In this document: positions 52,142-60,136 of the stretch, one piece after another
Layout: every line of letters starts with the position of its first letter
Position numbering within the stretch: position 1 is the stretch's first letter
From: Streptosporangium sp. NBC_01756
GTDB lineage: Bacteria; Actinomycetota; Actinomycetes; Streptosporangiales; Streptosporangiaceae
Reading direction: 5' to 3'
DNA: 64,000 nt
Assembly: GCF_035917975.1 (NCBI RefSeq)
Contig: NZ_CP109130.1
Span: 4,278,001-4,342,000, forward strand
The notes under the pieces: model-generated
What the model was told of the DNA's origin: nothing
Seen by the model: the letters and a program-made list of their open reading frames with translations, nothing else
The model's database searches: none
Program-made: the position numbers and the translations under genes

Positions 52142-53173
52142 CTATCGGGTGGCGAGGGCCCGGACGTCCAGCAGTTCGCCGAGCAGGTCGGTGAGGCTCA
52201 CCATGCCGGCCACCTCGCCGTTGTCCGTGACGAGGCCCACATGCGCGTGGGCGTCCTGTAGGACGGAGACCGCCTCGGGGATCGTCGTGCTCCGCTCCAG
52301 GCGCGGCACCGGGCGGGCCAGCTCCGCGGGGCTCGCCTCGGGCCGGATCAGGACGTCCCTGACATGCAGCACGCCCAGCACGTCACCCGGCCTGCCCGAG
52401 TTGACCAGGAGCCGGAGATGCCCGCTCTCGGCGGCCGTCCGGCGCACCTGGTCCTCCGTGGCGTCCCCGGTCACGCACGCGGCCTTCGCGATGGGCAGCA
52501 TCAGCCGCTCGACCGGCTGCTGGTGGACCCGGAGGGCGCGGGTGAGCAGGTCGTGCTCGTCCCGGTCGAGCAGGCCCATCCGGCCTGACTCGCCGACCAG
52601 CATGGCGAGCTGGACCGGGGTTCTGGTGGTGGCCAGTTCGTCCCTGGCGTGCACGCCGACCAGCCGGAGGATCGCGTTGGTCAGCCCGTTGAGCGAGGCG
52701 AGCACCGGCCGGACCACCCAGGTGAAGCCGCGGAACGGCAGGGCCAGGCCCATCGCCGCGATCTCCGGATGGGTCAGCGCCCACGACTTGGGGGCCATCT
52801 CGCCGACCACCATGTGCAGGAAGGTGATCAGTGCCAGCGCGATCACCAGTGAGATGGGGACCCGGAGCGCCTCGGGCGTGCCGATCGCCGCGAAGGCCGG
52901 CTCCAGCAGGTGTTCGATGGCGGGTTCGGTCACCATGCCCAGGCCGAGCGAGCACAGCGTGATGCCGAGCTGGGCTCCGGCCAGCATCAGGGAGAGCTCT
53001 CTGCCGCCTCGTACGGCCGCGCGGGCGGCGAACCGGGTCAGACGGCCGCCCTTGCCCGCCAGCTCCTCCAGGCGGTGCCTGCGGGCTGAGATGACCGCGA
53101 ACTCGGCGGCGACGAAGAAGGCGTTGCCGATCAGCAGGACCACGCCGAGCAGCAGGGCTCCGGTGGTGCTCAT
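52142..53173 (-). CDS. CNNM/CBS-domain (HlyC/CorC-like) membrane protein
   Basis: A 343-residue protein starting at ATG 53173. An N-terminal CNNM (DUF21) domain has four transmembrane segments (LLIGNAFFVAAEFAVISARR, GITLCSLGLGMV, MVVGEMAPKSWAL). CBS motifs (about 205-330) follow. It lacks the C-terminal CorC_HlyC domain found in its partner. It overlaps the partner gene by ATGA. The family is linked to Mg2+/Na+ handling. Confidence 0.9.
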   Translation of the reverse strand: MSTTGALLLGVVLLIGNAFFVAAEFAVISARRHRLEELAGKGGRLTRFAARAAVRGGRELSLMLAGAQLGITLCSLGLGMVTEPAIEHLLEPAFAAIGTPEALRVPISLVIALALITFLHMVVGEMAPKSWALTHPEIAAMGLALPFRGFTWVVRPVLASLNGLTNAILRLVGVHARDELATTRTPVQLAMLVGESGRMGLLDRDEHDLLTRALRVHQQPVERLMLPIAKAACVTGDATEDQVRRTAAESGHLRLLVNSGRPGDVLGVLHVRDVLIRPEASPAELARPVPRLERSTTIPEAVSVLQDAHAHVGLVTDNGEVAGMVSLTDLLGELLDVRALATR

Positions 53174-54612
53174 CGTCCGTTCACCGCGCTCCGCTCGATC
53201 CTGGGTGTGTCGCCCCGGCGCTCGGCCGTCCGTGGCGTGGTCGCCGCGGGCCCGTCGCCGGCCTCGGCGTCCCCCGCCGGTGCGGGCGCGAGCCGGACCC
53301 ACTCGGGGACCCTGCGGTGCACTGACAGCACGGTGAGCTCCGCCTCCGGTTCGTCCACGTTGTCGTCGTCGAAGAGGTCGGTCTCCCTGGTCAGGGTGAC
53401 CGTGACCCGGTCGCCGGGCTCGGCCATCCGGCCGAGGGTGGCGAGCACCAGACCGGCGATGGTGTCGTAGTCGTCGCTCTCGGGGAGTGCCAGCTTGGTC
53501 GCCCGCTCGACTTCGTCGAGTCTGAGCGTGCCGGGCAGGTCCCAGGTGCCGTCGTCACCCGCGACGACCCCCGCGGGCTCGGGGTCGTTCTCGTCGACCA
53601 GTTCGCCGACGAGCTCCTCGGCGAGGTCCTCGATGGTGACCACGCCCGCGAGGCCGCCGTACTCGTCGATGACGCAGGCCATGTCGTCATGGGCGGCCCG
53701 CATGCGTTCCAGCACGACGGGCAGCGGCAGGGAGTCCGGGACCAGCAGCGCGGGCCGAGTGATCGACTCCAGCGGGCCGTCGGTCAGACCGGACGTGAGG
53801 AACTCCCGCACACCGGTGACGCCGACCACGTCCTCGCCGTCCTCCTGGCTGAGCACCGGGTAACGGGAGTGACCGTGCTCGCGGACGACGTCGAGCAGGT
53901 CCGATATGGGGCGTTCGGCACGGAGCAGCACCACCCGGGGGCGCGGCACCATGACGTCCTCGGCGGTGCGGTCACCGAACTCCAGCGCACGTTCCAGCAG
54001 CTCCGACAGCCGCGGGGGGAGGTCGCCCGCGGTGGCCGACTCGGAGATGATCCGGGACAGCTCCTCGGGGCTGGCACCGTGCTCCACCTCTTCCACGGGC
54101 TCCACGCCCACCCGGCGCAGCAGGCCGGTGGCGGCGGCGTCGAACAGCCGGATGACGGGCCCGGCGATTCTGAGGTAGACGAGGGTCGAGCCGGCGAGGA
54201 ATTTGGCCACCGGCTCGGGACGGGCGATGCCCAGGTTCTTGGGGGCGAGCTCGCCGAGGACCATCTGGACGACGGTGGCGACCGCGACGGCCAGTGCCAC
54301 CGCGATGCCTCCCACCGCGGCCACGGGCACACCGGCGGACTCCAGCCAGGGGCGGATCACGGTGGCGATGGCGGGTTCGGAGATGAAACCGACCAGCAGC
54401 GCGGTGACGGTGATGCCGAGCTGCGCGCCCGACAACATGAACGACAGGCGCCCCGTCACCTCCAACGCGCGCTTGGCCGCCGCGTCGCCGGCGTCGGCCT
54501 GTTCGCGCAGCACGCCTCGGTCGGCGGCCACGAAGGCGAACTCCTGGGCGACGAAATAGCCGGTGGCGAGAGTGAGAAGAAGTACGGCCAGCAGGCCGAG
54601 AGCCGTGTTCAC
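53170..54612 (-). CDS. CNNM/CBS/CorC_HlyC membrane protein
   Basis: A 480-residue protein with a GTG start. Its CNNM domain (LLTLATGYFVAQEFAFVAADR, VLGELAPKNLGIARPEPVAKF) is followed by two CBS repeats (VMVPRPRVVLL, DMACVIDEYGGLAGVVTIEDLAEELVG) and a C-terminal transporter-associated domain (DLPGTLRLDEVE, DYDTIAGLVLATLGRMAEPGD). It is upstream of and coupled to the shorter paralogue; they may form a heteromer. Confidence 0.93.
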   Translation of the reverse strand: MNTALGLLAVLLLTLATGYFVAQEFAFVAADRGVLREQADAGDAAAKRALEVTGRLSFMLSGAQLGITVTALLVGFISEPAIATVIRPWLESAGVPVAAVGGIAVALAVAVATVVQMVLGELAPKNLGIARPEPVAKFLAGSTLVYLRIAGPVIRLFDAAATGLLRRVGVEPVEEVEHGASPEELSRIISESATAGDLPPRLSELLERALEFGDRTAEDVMVPRPRVVLLRAERPISDLLDVVREHGHSRYPVLSQEDGEDVVGVTGVREFLTSGLTDGPLESITRPALLVPDSLPLPVVLERMRAAHDDMACVIDEYGGLAGVVTIEDLAEELVGELVDENDPEPAGVVAGDDGTWDLPGTLRLDEVERATKLALPESDDYDTIAGLVLATLGRMAEPGDRVTVTLTRETDLFDDDNVDEPEAELTVLSVHRRVPEWVRLAPAPAGDAEAGDGPAATTPRTAERRGDTPRIERSAVNGR

Positions 54613-54907
54613 CGGGTGGCTCTCCCGGTCTGGTCAGCTGTTCCCGTGCATCCGCACGGGCTGGTACTCCATGGGTCCGGAGTGGACACGATCATCCTTT
54701 CGCGCAGAAGTCGTCCCCTACCGTAACGATCCATGGGGTGGTCGATGTTTCCAGGTCGGCGGACGATTGCATGGTTGGTACCTGATTGCCGTTCCGCGTA
54801 CTTTTACATGGGGAAACCTTGACGGATGCCGACGCACTGCGGGAGGGGCGACGTAGCGTCGATAATGACGTTCTCATCGTGGGTTCAAGAAATGGCGGGG
54901 ATACGAC

Positions 54908-56182
54908 GTGGGTAACAGGCCGGAAGACGACGATCGCACGCGTGCGCTGCGGTCGCCCCAGCCCGCGCCGCCGCGAGCGGCGGGGCAGCCCGCCCACCCG
55001 GTGCAGGGGCAGGGCCGTCCGGCCGGGGAGCCCGTACGGGACGCGCGGCCGGACGACACGCGGCCCAGGTCGACCTCACGGGTCTACGGCAAGGCCAGAT
55101 CCGGTTCCAGCCCGGCGAGGCCTCTTCCGGGGCAGGACGGCCCTGACCCGGGATCTCCGGCCGGCTCCTCCGGCGGTTCCTCCGGAGGAAAGGGAGGAAT
55201 GCGGATGCCCGGCATGACCTGGCGCCCGAAACAGCCGGGCAAGCTGATCGTGCGGATCCTCATCGGTCTGCTCGTCGTGCTCCTGGTGCTCGCCGTCGGC
55301 GGATACTTCGTGGTCAGTTCGCGGCTCACCAAGATCGACGCGCTCACCGACTACGACGGCCGCCCCGCCGACACCCCCGGCACGAACTGGCTGCTGGTCG
55401 GCTCCGACAGCCGGGCGGGCCTCACCAAGGCCCAGCGCAGGAAGCTCGCCACCGGCCGTGCGGTCGGCCGCCGGACCGACACGATGATGCTGCTGCACGT
55501 CCCCGACAGCGGTGACCGCCCGACCCTGGTCAGCCTTCCGCGTGACTCCTACGTGCCGATCGACGGCCACGGCAGCGACAAGCTCAACGCCGCCTACGCC
55601 TACTCCAACGGTGGCCCCAAGCTGCTCTCCAAGACCATCGAGCAGGTGACCGGGCTCCGGATCGACCACTACATGGAGATCGGCTTCGGCGGTTTCGTGG
55701 GCATCGTGGACGCTGTCGGCGGGGTCGACATCAACGTCAAGCAGGCCATCAAGGACCCCAAGGCGGGCATCGACCTGAAGAAGGGCCTGCAGACGATGGA
55801 CGGCGGCACGGCCCTCGGCTACGTCCGCACCCGCGCCACCGGCTCCATCCCCGACTTCGAGCGGACCCAGCGCCAGCGCCAGTTCTTCTCCGCGGTGGTC
55901 AAGAAGGCGGCCAGCCCCGGGGTCCTGATCAACCCCTTCCGATCAGTCCCACTCGCGTTGAGCGCCGCCGACTCCGTCGCGGTCGGCCAGGAGACCGGTG
56001 CCTTCAACCTGCTCTCCCTCGGCCTGGCCATGGGGGACAACCCGGTGACCACGGTCGTCCCGGTCGGCTCCCTGCCCAACATCAACGGCCAGGACGTCGT
56101 CAAATGGGACACCGCCAAGGCCCTGCGCATGTTCAGGGCTCTGGCCCAGGACAAGCCGGTCCCCAAGGACGCCCTGGGCTAG
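54908..56182 (+). CDS. LytR-CpsA-Psr family cell-wall ligase
   Basis: A 424-residue protein with GTG at 54908. A long disordered Pro/Gly/Ser-rich cytosolic tail (about 1-110) precedes one transmembrane helix (LIGLLVVLLVLAVGGYFVVS) and the LCP domain (NWLLVGSDSR, RTDTMMLLHV, LVSLPRDSYVPI, KLNAAYAY, TALGYVRTR). LCP enzymes transfer wall polymers from lipid carriers to peptidoglycan. The polyphosphate-binding Arg and Asp residues are present. Confidence 0.94.
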   Translation: MGNRPEDDDRTRALRSPQPAPPRAAGQPAHPVQGQGRPAGEPVRDARPDDTRPRSTSRVYGKARSGSSPARPLPGQDGPDPGSPAGSSGGSSGGKGGMRMPGMTWRPKQPGKLIVRILIGLLVVLLVLAVGGYFVVSSRLTKIDALTDYDGRPADTPGTNWLLVGSDSRAGLTKAQRRKLATGRAVGRRTDTMMLLHVPDSGDRPTLVSLPRDSYVPIDGHGSDKLNAAYAYSNGGPKLLSKTIEQVTGLRIDHYMEIGFGGFVGIVDAVGGVDINVKQAIKDPKAGIDLKKGLQTMDGGTALGYVRTRATGSIPDFERTQRQRQFFSAVVKKAASPGVLINPFRSVPLALSAADSVAVGQETGAFNLLSLGLAMGDNPVTTVVPVGSLPNINGQDVVKWDTAKALRMFRALAQDKPVPKDALG

Positions 56183-56305
56183 TCGCGCGACGGATTGGAC
56201 GTCCGCCGTGCTCGGTCCGTCGACGTCACTGTCCCTGCCCTGCCGGCGTTCGGCGGCGGTCCCGTCCCGGTGGCCGGACCGCCGGCTGCGCGGCGGCCCG
56301 GACGT

Positions 56306-56334
56306 CCGGCAGGGCGTCGGCGACGCCCTGCCGG
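56306..56334. terminator. Bidirectional terminator between LCP and GPP34 genes
   Basis: CCGGCAGGGCGTC and its exact complement form a 13-bp stem around a GGC loop in the gap between the convergent genes. Confidence 0.8.
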
Positions 56335-56340
56335 TGAGGC

Positions 56341-57000
56341 TCAGCCGCTTGAGGCCGAACTGCTCGCGGCGACGGATCCGGCGATCACCGCGGTCATGAC
56401 GGCGGAGTTGATCGCGGCGATGGTCTTGGCGACCGCCTTGCCCGCCCAGTCGCCCTCGGTGATCTCTTTGATGCGTTCCCTGCTCGCGTCGGGGAACGCC
56501 TTGCGGTCGACCTTGGCCGCGTGCAGGACGGCGACGAGGACCGCCACCCGCTCGTCGGGGACGGCTCCGGACAGCACGCTCCGGACGCGCTCGCGGATCT
56601 CCTCCTCCACCCGGGGGTCGCTCTCCGGGTAGCGGGTGCTGGGGAAGATCCCGAGGATCTTCCGCTGCTCCTCGCGCAGCACGCCCTGCTCGGCCAGGCG
56701 GGTGAGCAGACGCTTGCGGAGTTTGGCCGAGTGGAGCTTGTAGACCCACCAGTCGGGTTTGCGCTCCTTGGACTCCGCGGCGATCCGGGCCAGCGTCGCG
56801 TCCAGTTCCTCGTCTCCGAGGGGCGTGGGATCCAGGACGGTGACCTTCTTGTCGGCCAGGTCGATCCGGCCGTTGACGGCCAGCTCCGCCAGGAGGGCGC
56901 CGCCGAGTGCGGCGTCGAGCTCCGACGAGCCGACCAGTTGTCTTCCCTCGTCCTCGCTGTAGGCGAGCAGGAGGACTTCCTCAGCGATGGTCGTCATCAC
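56341..57000 (-). CDS. GPP34 (Golgi phosphoprotein 3-like) protein
   Basis: A 219-residue protein of the GPP34/GOLPH3-like family. It starts MMTTIAEEVLLLAYSEDEGR and has the GALLAELAVNGRID strand-helix and the ILGIFPSTRYP loop. Bacterial members are common in actinomycetes, are thought to bind phospholipid at the membrane and have no set function. A Ser-rich C-terminal tail is unusual. Confidence 0.9.
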   Translation of the reverse strand: MMTTIAEEVLLLAYSEDEGRQLVGSSELDAALGGALLAELAVNGRIDLADKKVTVLDPTPLGDEELDATLARIAAESKERKPDWWVYKLHSAKLRKRLLTRLAEQGVLREEQRKILGIFPSTRYPESDPRVEEEIRERVRSVLSGAVPDERVAVLVAVLHAAKVDRKAFPDASRERIKEITEGDWAGKAVAKTIAAINSAVMTAVIAGSVAASSSASSG

Positions 57001-57085
57001 CCGACCCTACGTCGCAGGCACTGCCGGGGTGTCGGGGGCGGACATCCCGAAGTTTCCGCCTGTCGCCCAGGCGGCGCGGAGGAAC

Positions 57086-57133
57086 CTCGCGGGTGACGAC
57101 ACGCGGATACTCGCGGGTGACGATATGCGGATA
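57086..57133. promoter_or_regulatory. 24-bp tandem direct repeat in divergent promoter
   Basis: CTCGCGGGTGACGACACGCG plus GATA (57086-57109) is followed at once by a second copy differing at two positions (57110-57133). It lies between the divergent GPP34 and rhodanese genes and could be a binding site for a regulator. Confidence 0.45.
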
Positions 57134-57214
57134 TACGCACATATGTTTGACGAGGTCGCGGGCGGTTGAGCCGCTTCGCGCCCCATCTGGTGACGGAATT
57201 GAAAGAATGGGTTC

Positions 57215-57538
57215 ATGAGCTTTTCTGAGGTCGACGTGCGGGACGTGCCGGACGGCGCGTTCCTGCTCGATGTGAGAGAGAACGATGAGTGGCAGGCCGG
57301 GCACGCGCCCACGGCCGTCCATATTCCGCTCGGGGAACTGCAGGCCCGGGTCGAGGAGGTGCCCAAGGACGCACCCGTCTACGTGGTCTGCCGCGTCGGC
57401 GGCCGTTCCGCGAACGCCGCCGCCTGGCTCGGCCACGTCGGCTGGGACGCGATCAACGTCGGCGGGGGCATGCAGGCCTGGGAGTTCGCCGGGCGTCCCA
57501 TGGTCAGCGAGAGCGGGCAGGACCCGTTCGTCGCCTGA
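57215..57538 (+). CDS. Rhodanese-domain sulfurtransferase
   Basis: A 107-residue single-domain rhodanese. The active-site Cys is in VYVVCRVGGRSANAA. FLLDVRENDEWQAGHAPTAVHIP and VGGGMQAWEFAGRP are the usual N- and C-terminal signatures. It transfers sulfane sulphur in the cytosol. It lies upstream of the TPP riboswitch but is probably a separate transcript. Confidence 0.94.
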   Translation: MSFSEVDVRDVPDGAFLLDVRENDEWQAGHAPTAVHIPLGELQARVEEVPKDAPVYVVCRVGGRSANAAAWLGHVGWDAINVGGGMQAWEFAGRPMVSESGQDPFVA

Positions 57539-57643
57539 CCTGTCCTCGCGAGGAACCGGCCAGGTGTGGAACCGGCCTCGCGAGGATCCCCACCCTTGCG
57601 CCGAAAGGAATGAATGACATAATTCGGGGCGAATTGTCTATCG

Positions 57644-57757
57644 CGGGAGCTTGGGCGAGACCGGGCTGAGAGGGCGGAACCACGCAGAGGGGCACGCGGC
57701 CCCTCCGACGCGCCGCCGACCGCATGAACCTGTCCGGGTAATGCCGGCGTAGGGAGC
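57644..57757 (+). promoter_or_regulatory. TPP (THI-element) riboswitch
   Basis: The conserved core CTGAGAGGG (57665-57673) and the second signature, ACCTGTCCGGGTAATGCCGG (57728-57747) running into CGTAGGGAG, are those of thiamine-pyrophosphate aptamers. A GC-rich optional helix lies between them. It ends 6 nt before the CytX start, so control is most likely over translation start. Confidence 0.95.
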
Positions 57758-57762
57758 GTTTC

Positions 57763-59109
57763 ATGGCGTCCGACGTCATTGTCGCCAAGCATGCCGAGGC
57801 CCCTCTCACCCTCGACCACGCTCCACCGAAGATTCTCGGCGCGCTCGACCAGGGTGCCTTCTGGGCGAACCTGGGCGTCAGCCTGCTCGGGTTCTCCTTC
57901 GCGCTCTTCCTGATCAACCCACTGCTCGACGACAACCCGCTCACCTTCACCGCGGCGCTGACCGCCTCCCTGGTCGGCAGCCTCATCGGCACCGCGATGG
58001 TCGGCCTCGCCGCGGTGCCGGGCGCGCAGACCGGTCAGCCCGCGATGGTGCTGCTGCGCGGGCTGTTCGGCGCGCGGCTCTCCTCCGTCCCGACCGTGCT
58101 CAACATCATCCAGATGATCGGCTGGGGCGCGTTCGAGCTGTGGGTCGTCGCGATGGGCGCACAGGCCATCTTCGGGACGGCCGTCCCCTACGCGGTCTGG
58201 GCGATCGCGGCCGGTGTCCTCACGACGGCGCTGACGATCTACCCCCTGGGCGCCATCCGGCTGATCCGGCGTTTCGTCACAGCCGGGGTGATCATCTCGA
58301 TGATCTGGTTCGCGGTGGTCTTCCTCCGTGAGACCCCCGCCCAGACCGGCGGTTCGTGGGACGCCTTCGCGCCGGCCGTGGACTTCGTGATCGCCCTTTC
58401 CGTCTCGTGGGTGCCGGTCGCGGCGGACTACGCCCGGCACTCGCGATCCAGCCGCGCGGCCTTCACCGGCGTCGTCGGCGGCTACACCGTCGCGCAGGTG
58501 GCGTGCCTGGCCGTCGGCATCTACGCGGTGGCGCTCGCCGGTCACGGCGCGGTGCTGGACCAGCCGACCGCCGTGTTCGCCCCGTTCGTGGCGGCGCCGC
58601 TCGGCGCGCTGTTCTTCGGAGTCCTCGTGCTGCGCGAGACCGACCAGTCGTTCGCGAACGTCTACTCCACGGCGATGTCGCTGCAGAACCTCATGCCGAG
58701 GGTGGACCGCCGGATCTTCTCCGTGGTCATCGGCGTGCTGACCACGGGCATCGCCCTCATCGTCGACGTCAACTCCTACAGCGCGTTCCTCGGCATCATC
58801 GGCGCGGTGTTCGTGCCGATGCTCGGCGTGCTGGCGGTCGACTACTTCCTGCTCGGCCGCGGCAGGGACTGGGACACCTCGGAGAACGCGCCCTCCCGCC
58901 GGCTCATGGTGATCCCGTGGGTGCTCGGGTTCGCCACCTGGTGGCTGCTCGCCGCGCCCTCGACCGTTTCGTGGTGGGCGCAGATCTGGGACGGTGCCCG
59001 GCAGGCCATCGGCCTCACCCGGCAGCCGTGGATGAGCGCGGCCATCGGGGCGTTCCTCGTCGCGGGCCTGCTCACCCTCGGTCTCGGCGCGCTCCGCCGA
59101 CGCCGGTGA
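57763..59109 (+). CDS. cytX: CytX-like hydroxymethylpyrimidine transporter (NCS1 family)
   Basis: A 448-residue NCS1 permease with about twelve transmembrane segments. QGAFWANLGVSLLGFSFALF, PAMVLLRGLFGARLSSVP and VSWVPVAADYARHSR are family-typical. The upstream TPP riboswitch points to thiamine-precursor uptake, so the substrate is likely hydroxymethylpyrimidine. The assignment to CytX rests on riboswitch context plus family. Confidence 0.92.
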   Translation: MASDVIVAKHAEAPLTLDHAPPKILGALDQGAFWANLGVSLLGFSFALFLINPLLDDNPLTFTAALTASLVGSLIGTAMVGLAAVPGAQTGQPAMVLLRGLFGARLSSVPTVLNIIQMIGWGAFELWVVAMGAQAIFGTAVPYAVWAIAAGVLTTALTIYPLGAIRLIRRFVTAGVIISMIWFAVVFLRETPAQTGGSWDAFAPAVDFVIALSVSWVPVAADYARHSRSSRAAFTGVVGGYTVAQVACLAVGIYAVALAGHGAVLDQPTAVFAPFVAAPLGALFFGVLVLRETDQSFANVYSTAMSLQNLMPRVDRRIFSVVIGVLTTGIALIVDVNSYSAFLGIIGAVFVPMLGVLAVDYFLLGRGRDWDTSENAPSRRLMVIPWVLGFATWWLLAAPSTVSWWAQIWDGARQAIGLTRQPWMSAAIGAFLVAGLLTLGLGALRRRR

Positions 59110-59426
59110 GCCGTACCCGAAGACGGCCGGTGCGCTATACCGCGAAGACGGTCGGTGTGCCGTACCCGGAGACGGCCCGGTAGGCCGCACGGTGTGCCGT
59201 AACCCGAAGACGGCCCGGTAGGCCGCAACCCACCGGCGACCGCCGGCCGGCGGCACCGGGTGCCGCCGGAAAGCGGCACCCGGCAGGGGCGCCGAGGGCA
59301 TCGGAGACCGGCACCGGGGGATCGCCGGCGGCACCCGGTGGTGCCCCGGAGAGGTCCCGGTGAGCCCGGTCCCGCTCGGGTCGCCAGCCGGACGCCCCCG
59401 CACCGGCGAGGCTCCGCTGACGCGGC
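59110..59426. repeat. Degenerate repeat region downstream of cytX
   Basis: No gene is supported. Four imperfect copies of a unit like GCCGTACCCGAAGACGGCC run from about 59110 to 59230, two of them followed by CGGTAGGCCGCA. The remainder (to 59426) is GC-rich and featureless to my reading. Confidence 0.6.
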
Positions 59427-60011
59427 CTACGGGCCGGTGGGCGGGTGGGTGCTGTTGGCCCGTTCGACCCGGAGCAGGCGCTCCTTGGCGGTCGCACCCC
59501 CCGCGTAACCGCCGAGGACGACGTCGCTCTCGACCACCCGATGACAGGGCACGATCACGCAGACCGGGTTGCTCCCCAGCGCGTTGCCGACCGCGCGCAG
59601 CGCCCTCGGCCTGCCGATCCGTTCGGCGATCTCCCGGTAGGTGGTCGTCGTTCCGTACGGCACCGCCATCATCATCTGCAGCACCGTCCTGGCGAACGAG
59701 GTCGCCAGCCGCAGATCGGCCGTGGTGGTGAAGGCGCGCAGTCTGCCGGAGAAGTAGGCGTCCAGCTCCCGGCGGACCGGGTCGAGCCGCCGGGCGTCCG
59801 GTCCGATGAAGGAACCGATCTCCCTGCTGACGCGCTCGAAGACGACGTTCTCGTCCTCGTAGCTGCACGCCACCACGCCCCGGTTCGTCACCGCCAGGAT
59901 GAGGCGCCCCACCGGGCCGTCCAGCGTGCCGAACGCGATGTCGGGATGGGTTTTCCCTATGTAGTCGGGCGAGGTCACCCGTAGCAATGCGTCGATGTCA
60001 CCGGATGACAC
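59427..60011 (-). CDS. ogt: Methylated-DNA-protein-cysteine methyltransferase (Ogt)
   Basis: A 194-residue protein. GTG 60011 was chosen because an AAAGGG-rich site precedes it on this strand; the frame is open further upstream. The active-site motif is VIVPCHRVV with acceptor Cys, preceded by RAVGNALGSNP and the HTH-region TYREIAERIG. It repairs O6-alkylguanine by a suicidal transfer. It is divergent from the PAS-GAF kinase. Confidence 0.94.
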   Translation of the reverse strand: MSSGDIDALLRVTSPDYIGKTHPDIAFGTLDGPVGRLILAVTNRGVVACSYEDENVVFERVSREIGSFIGPDARRLDPVRRELDAYFSGRLRAFTTTADLRLATSFARTVLQMMMAVPYGTTTTYREIAERIGRPRALRAVGNALGSNPVCVIVPCHRVVESDVVLGGYAGGATAKERLLRVERANSTHPPTGP

Positions 60012-60136
60012 GGCCCCACCCTTTCGTATCCAGGTGTGTGGTGACCGCAGCGTATCGGACGGATCACTCCGACGGGTGGCAGCACATGCGGACGAAAGTG
60101 CCAAGATCAGGCCGGTTAACACGGCACTATGGGTGT

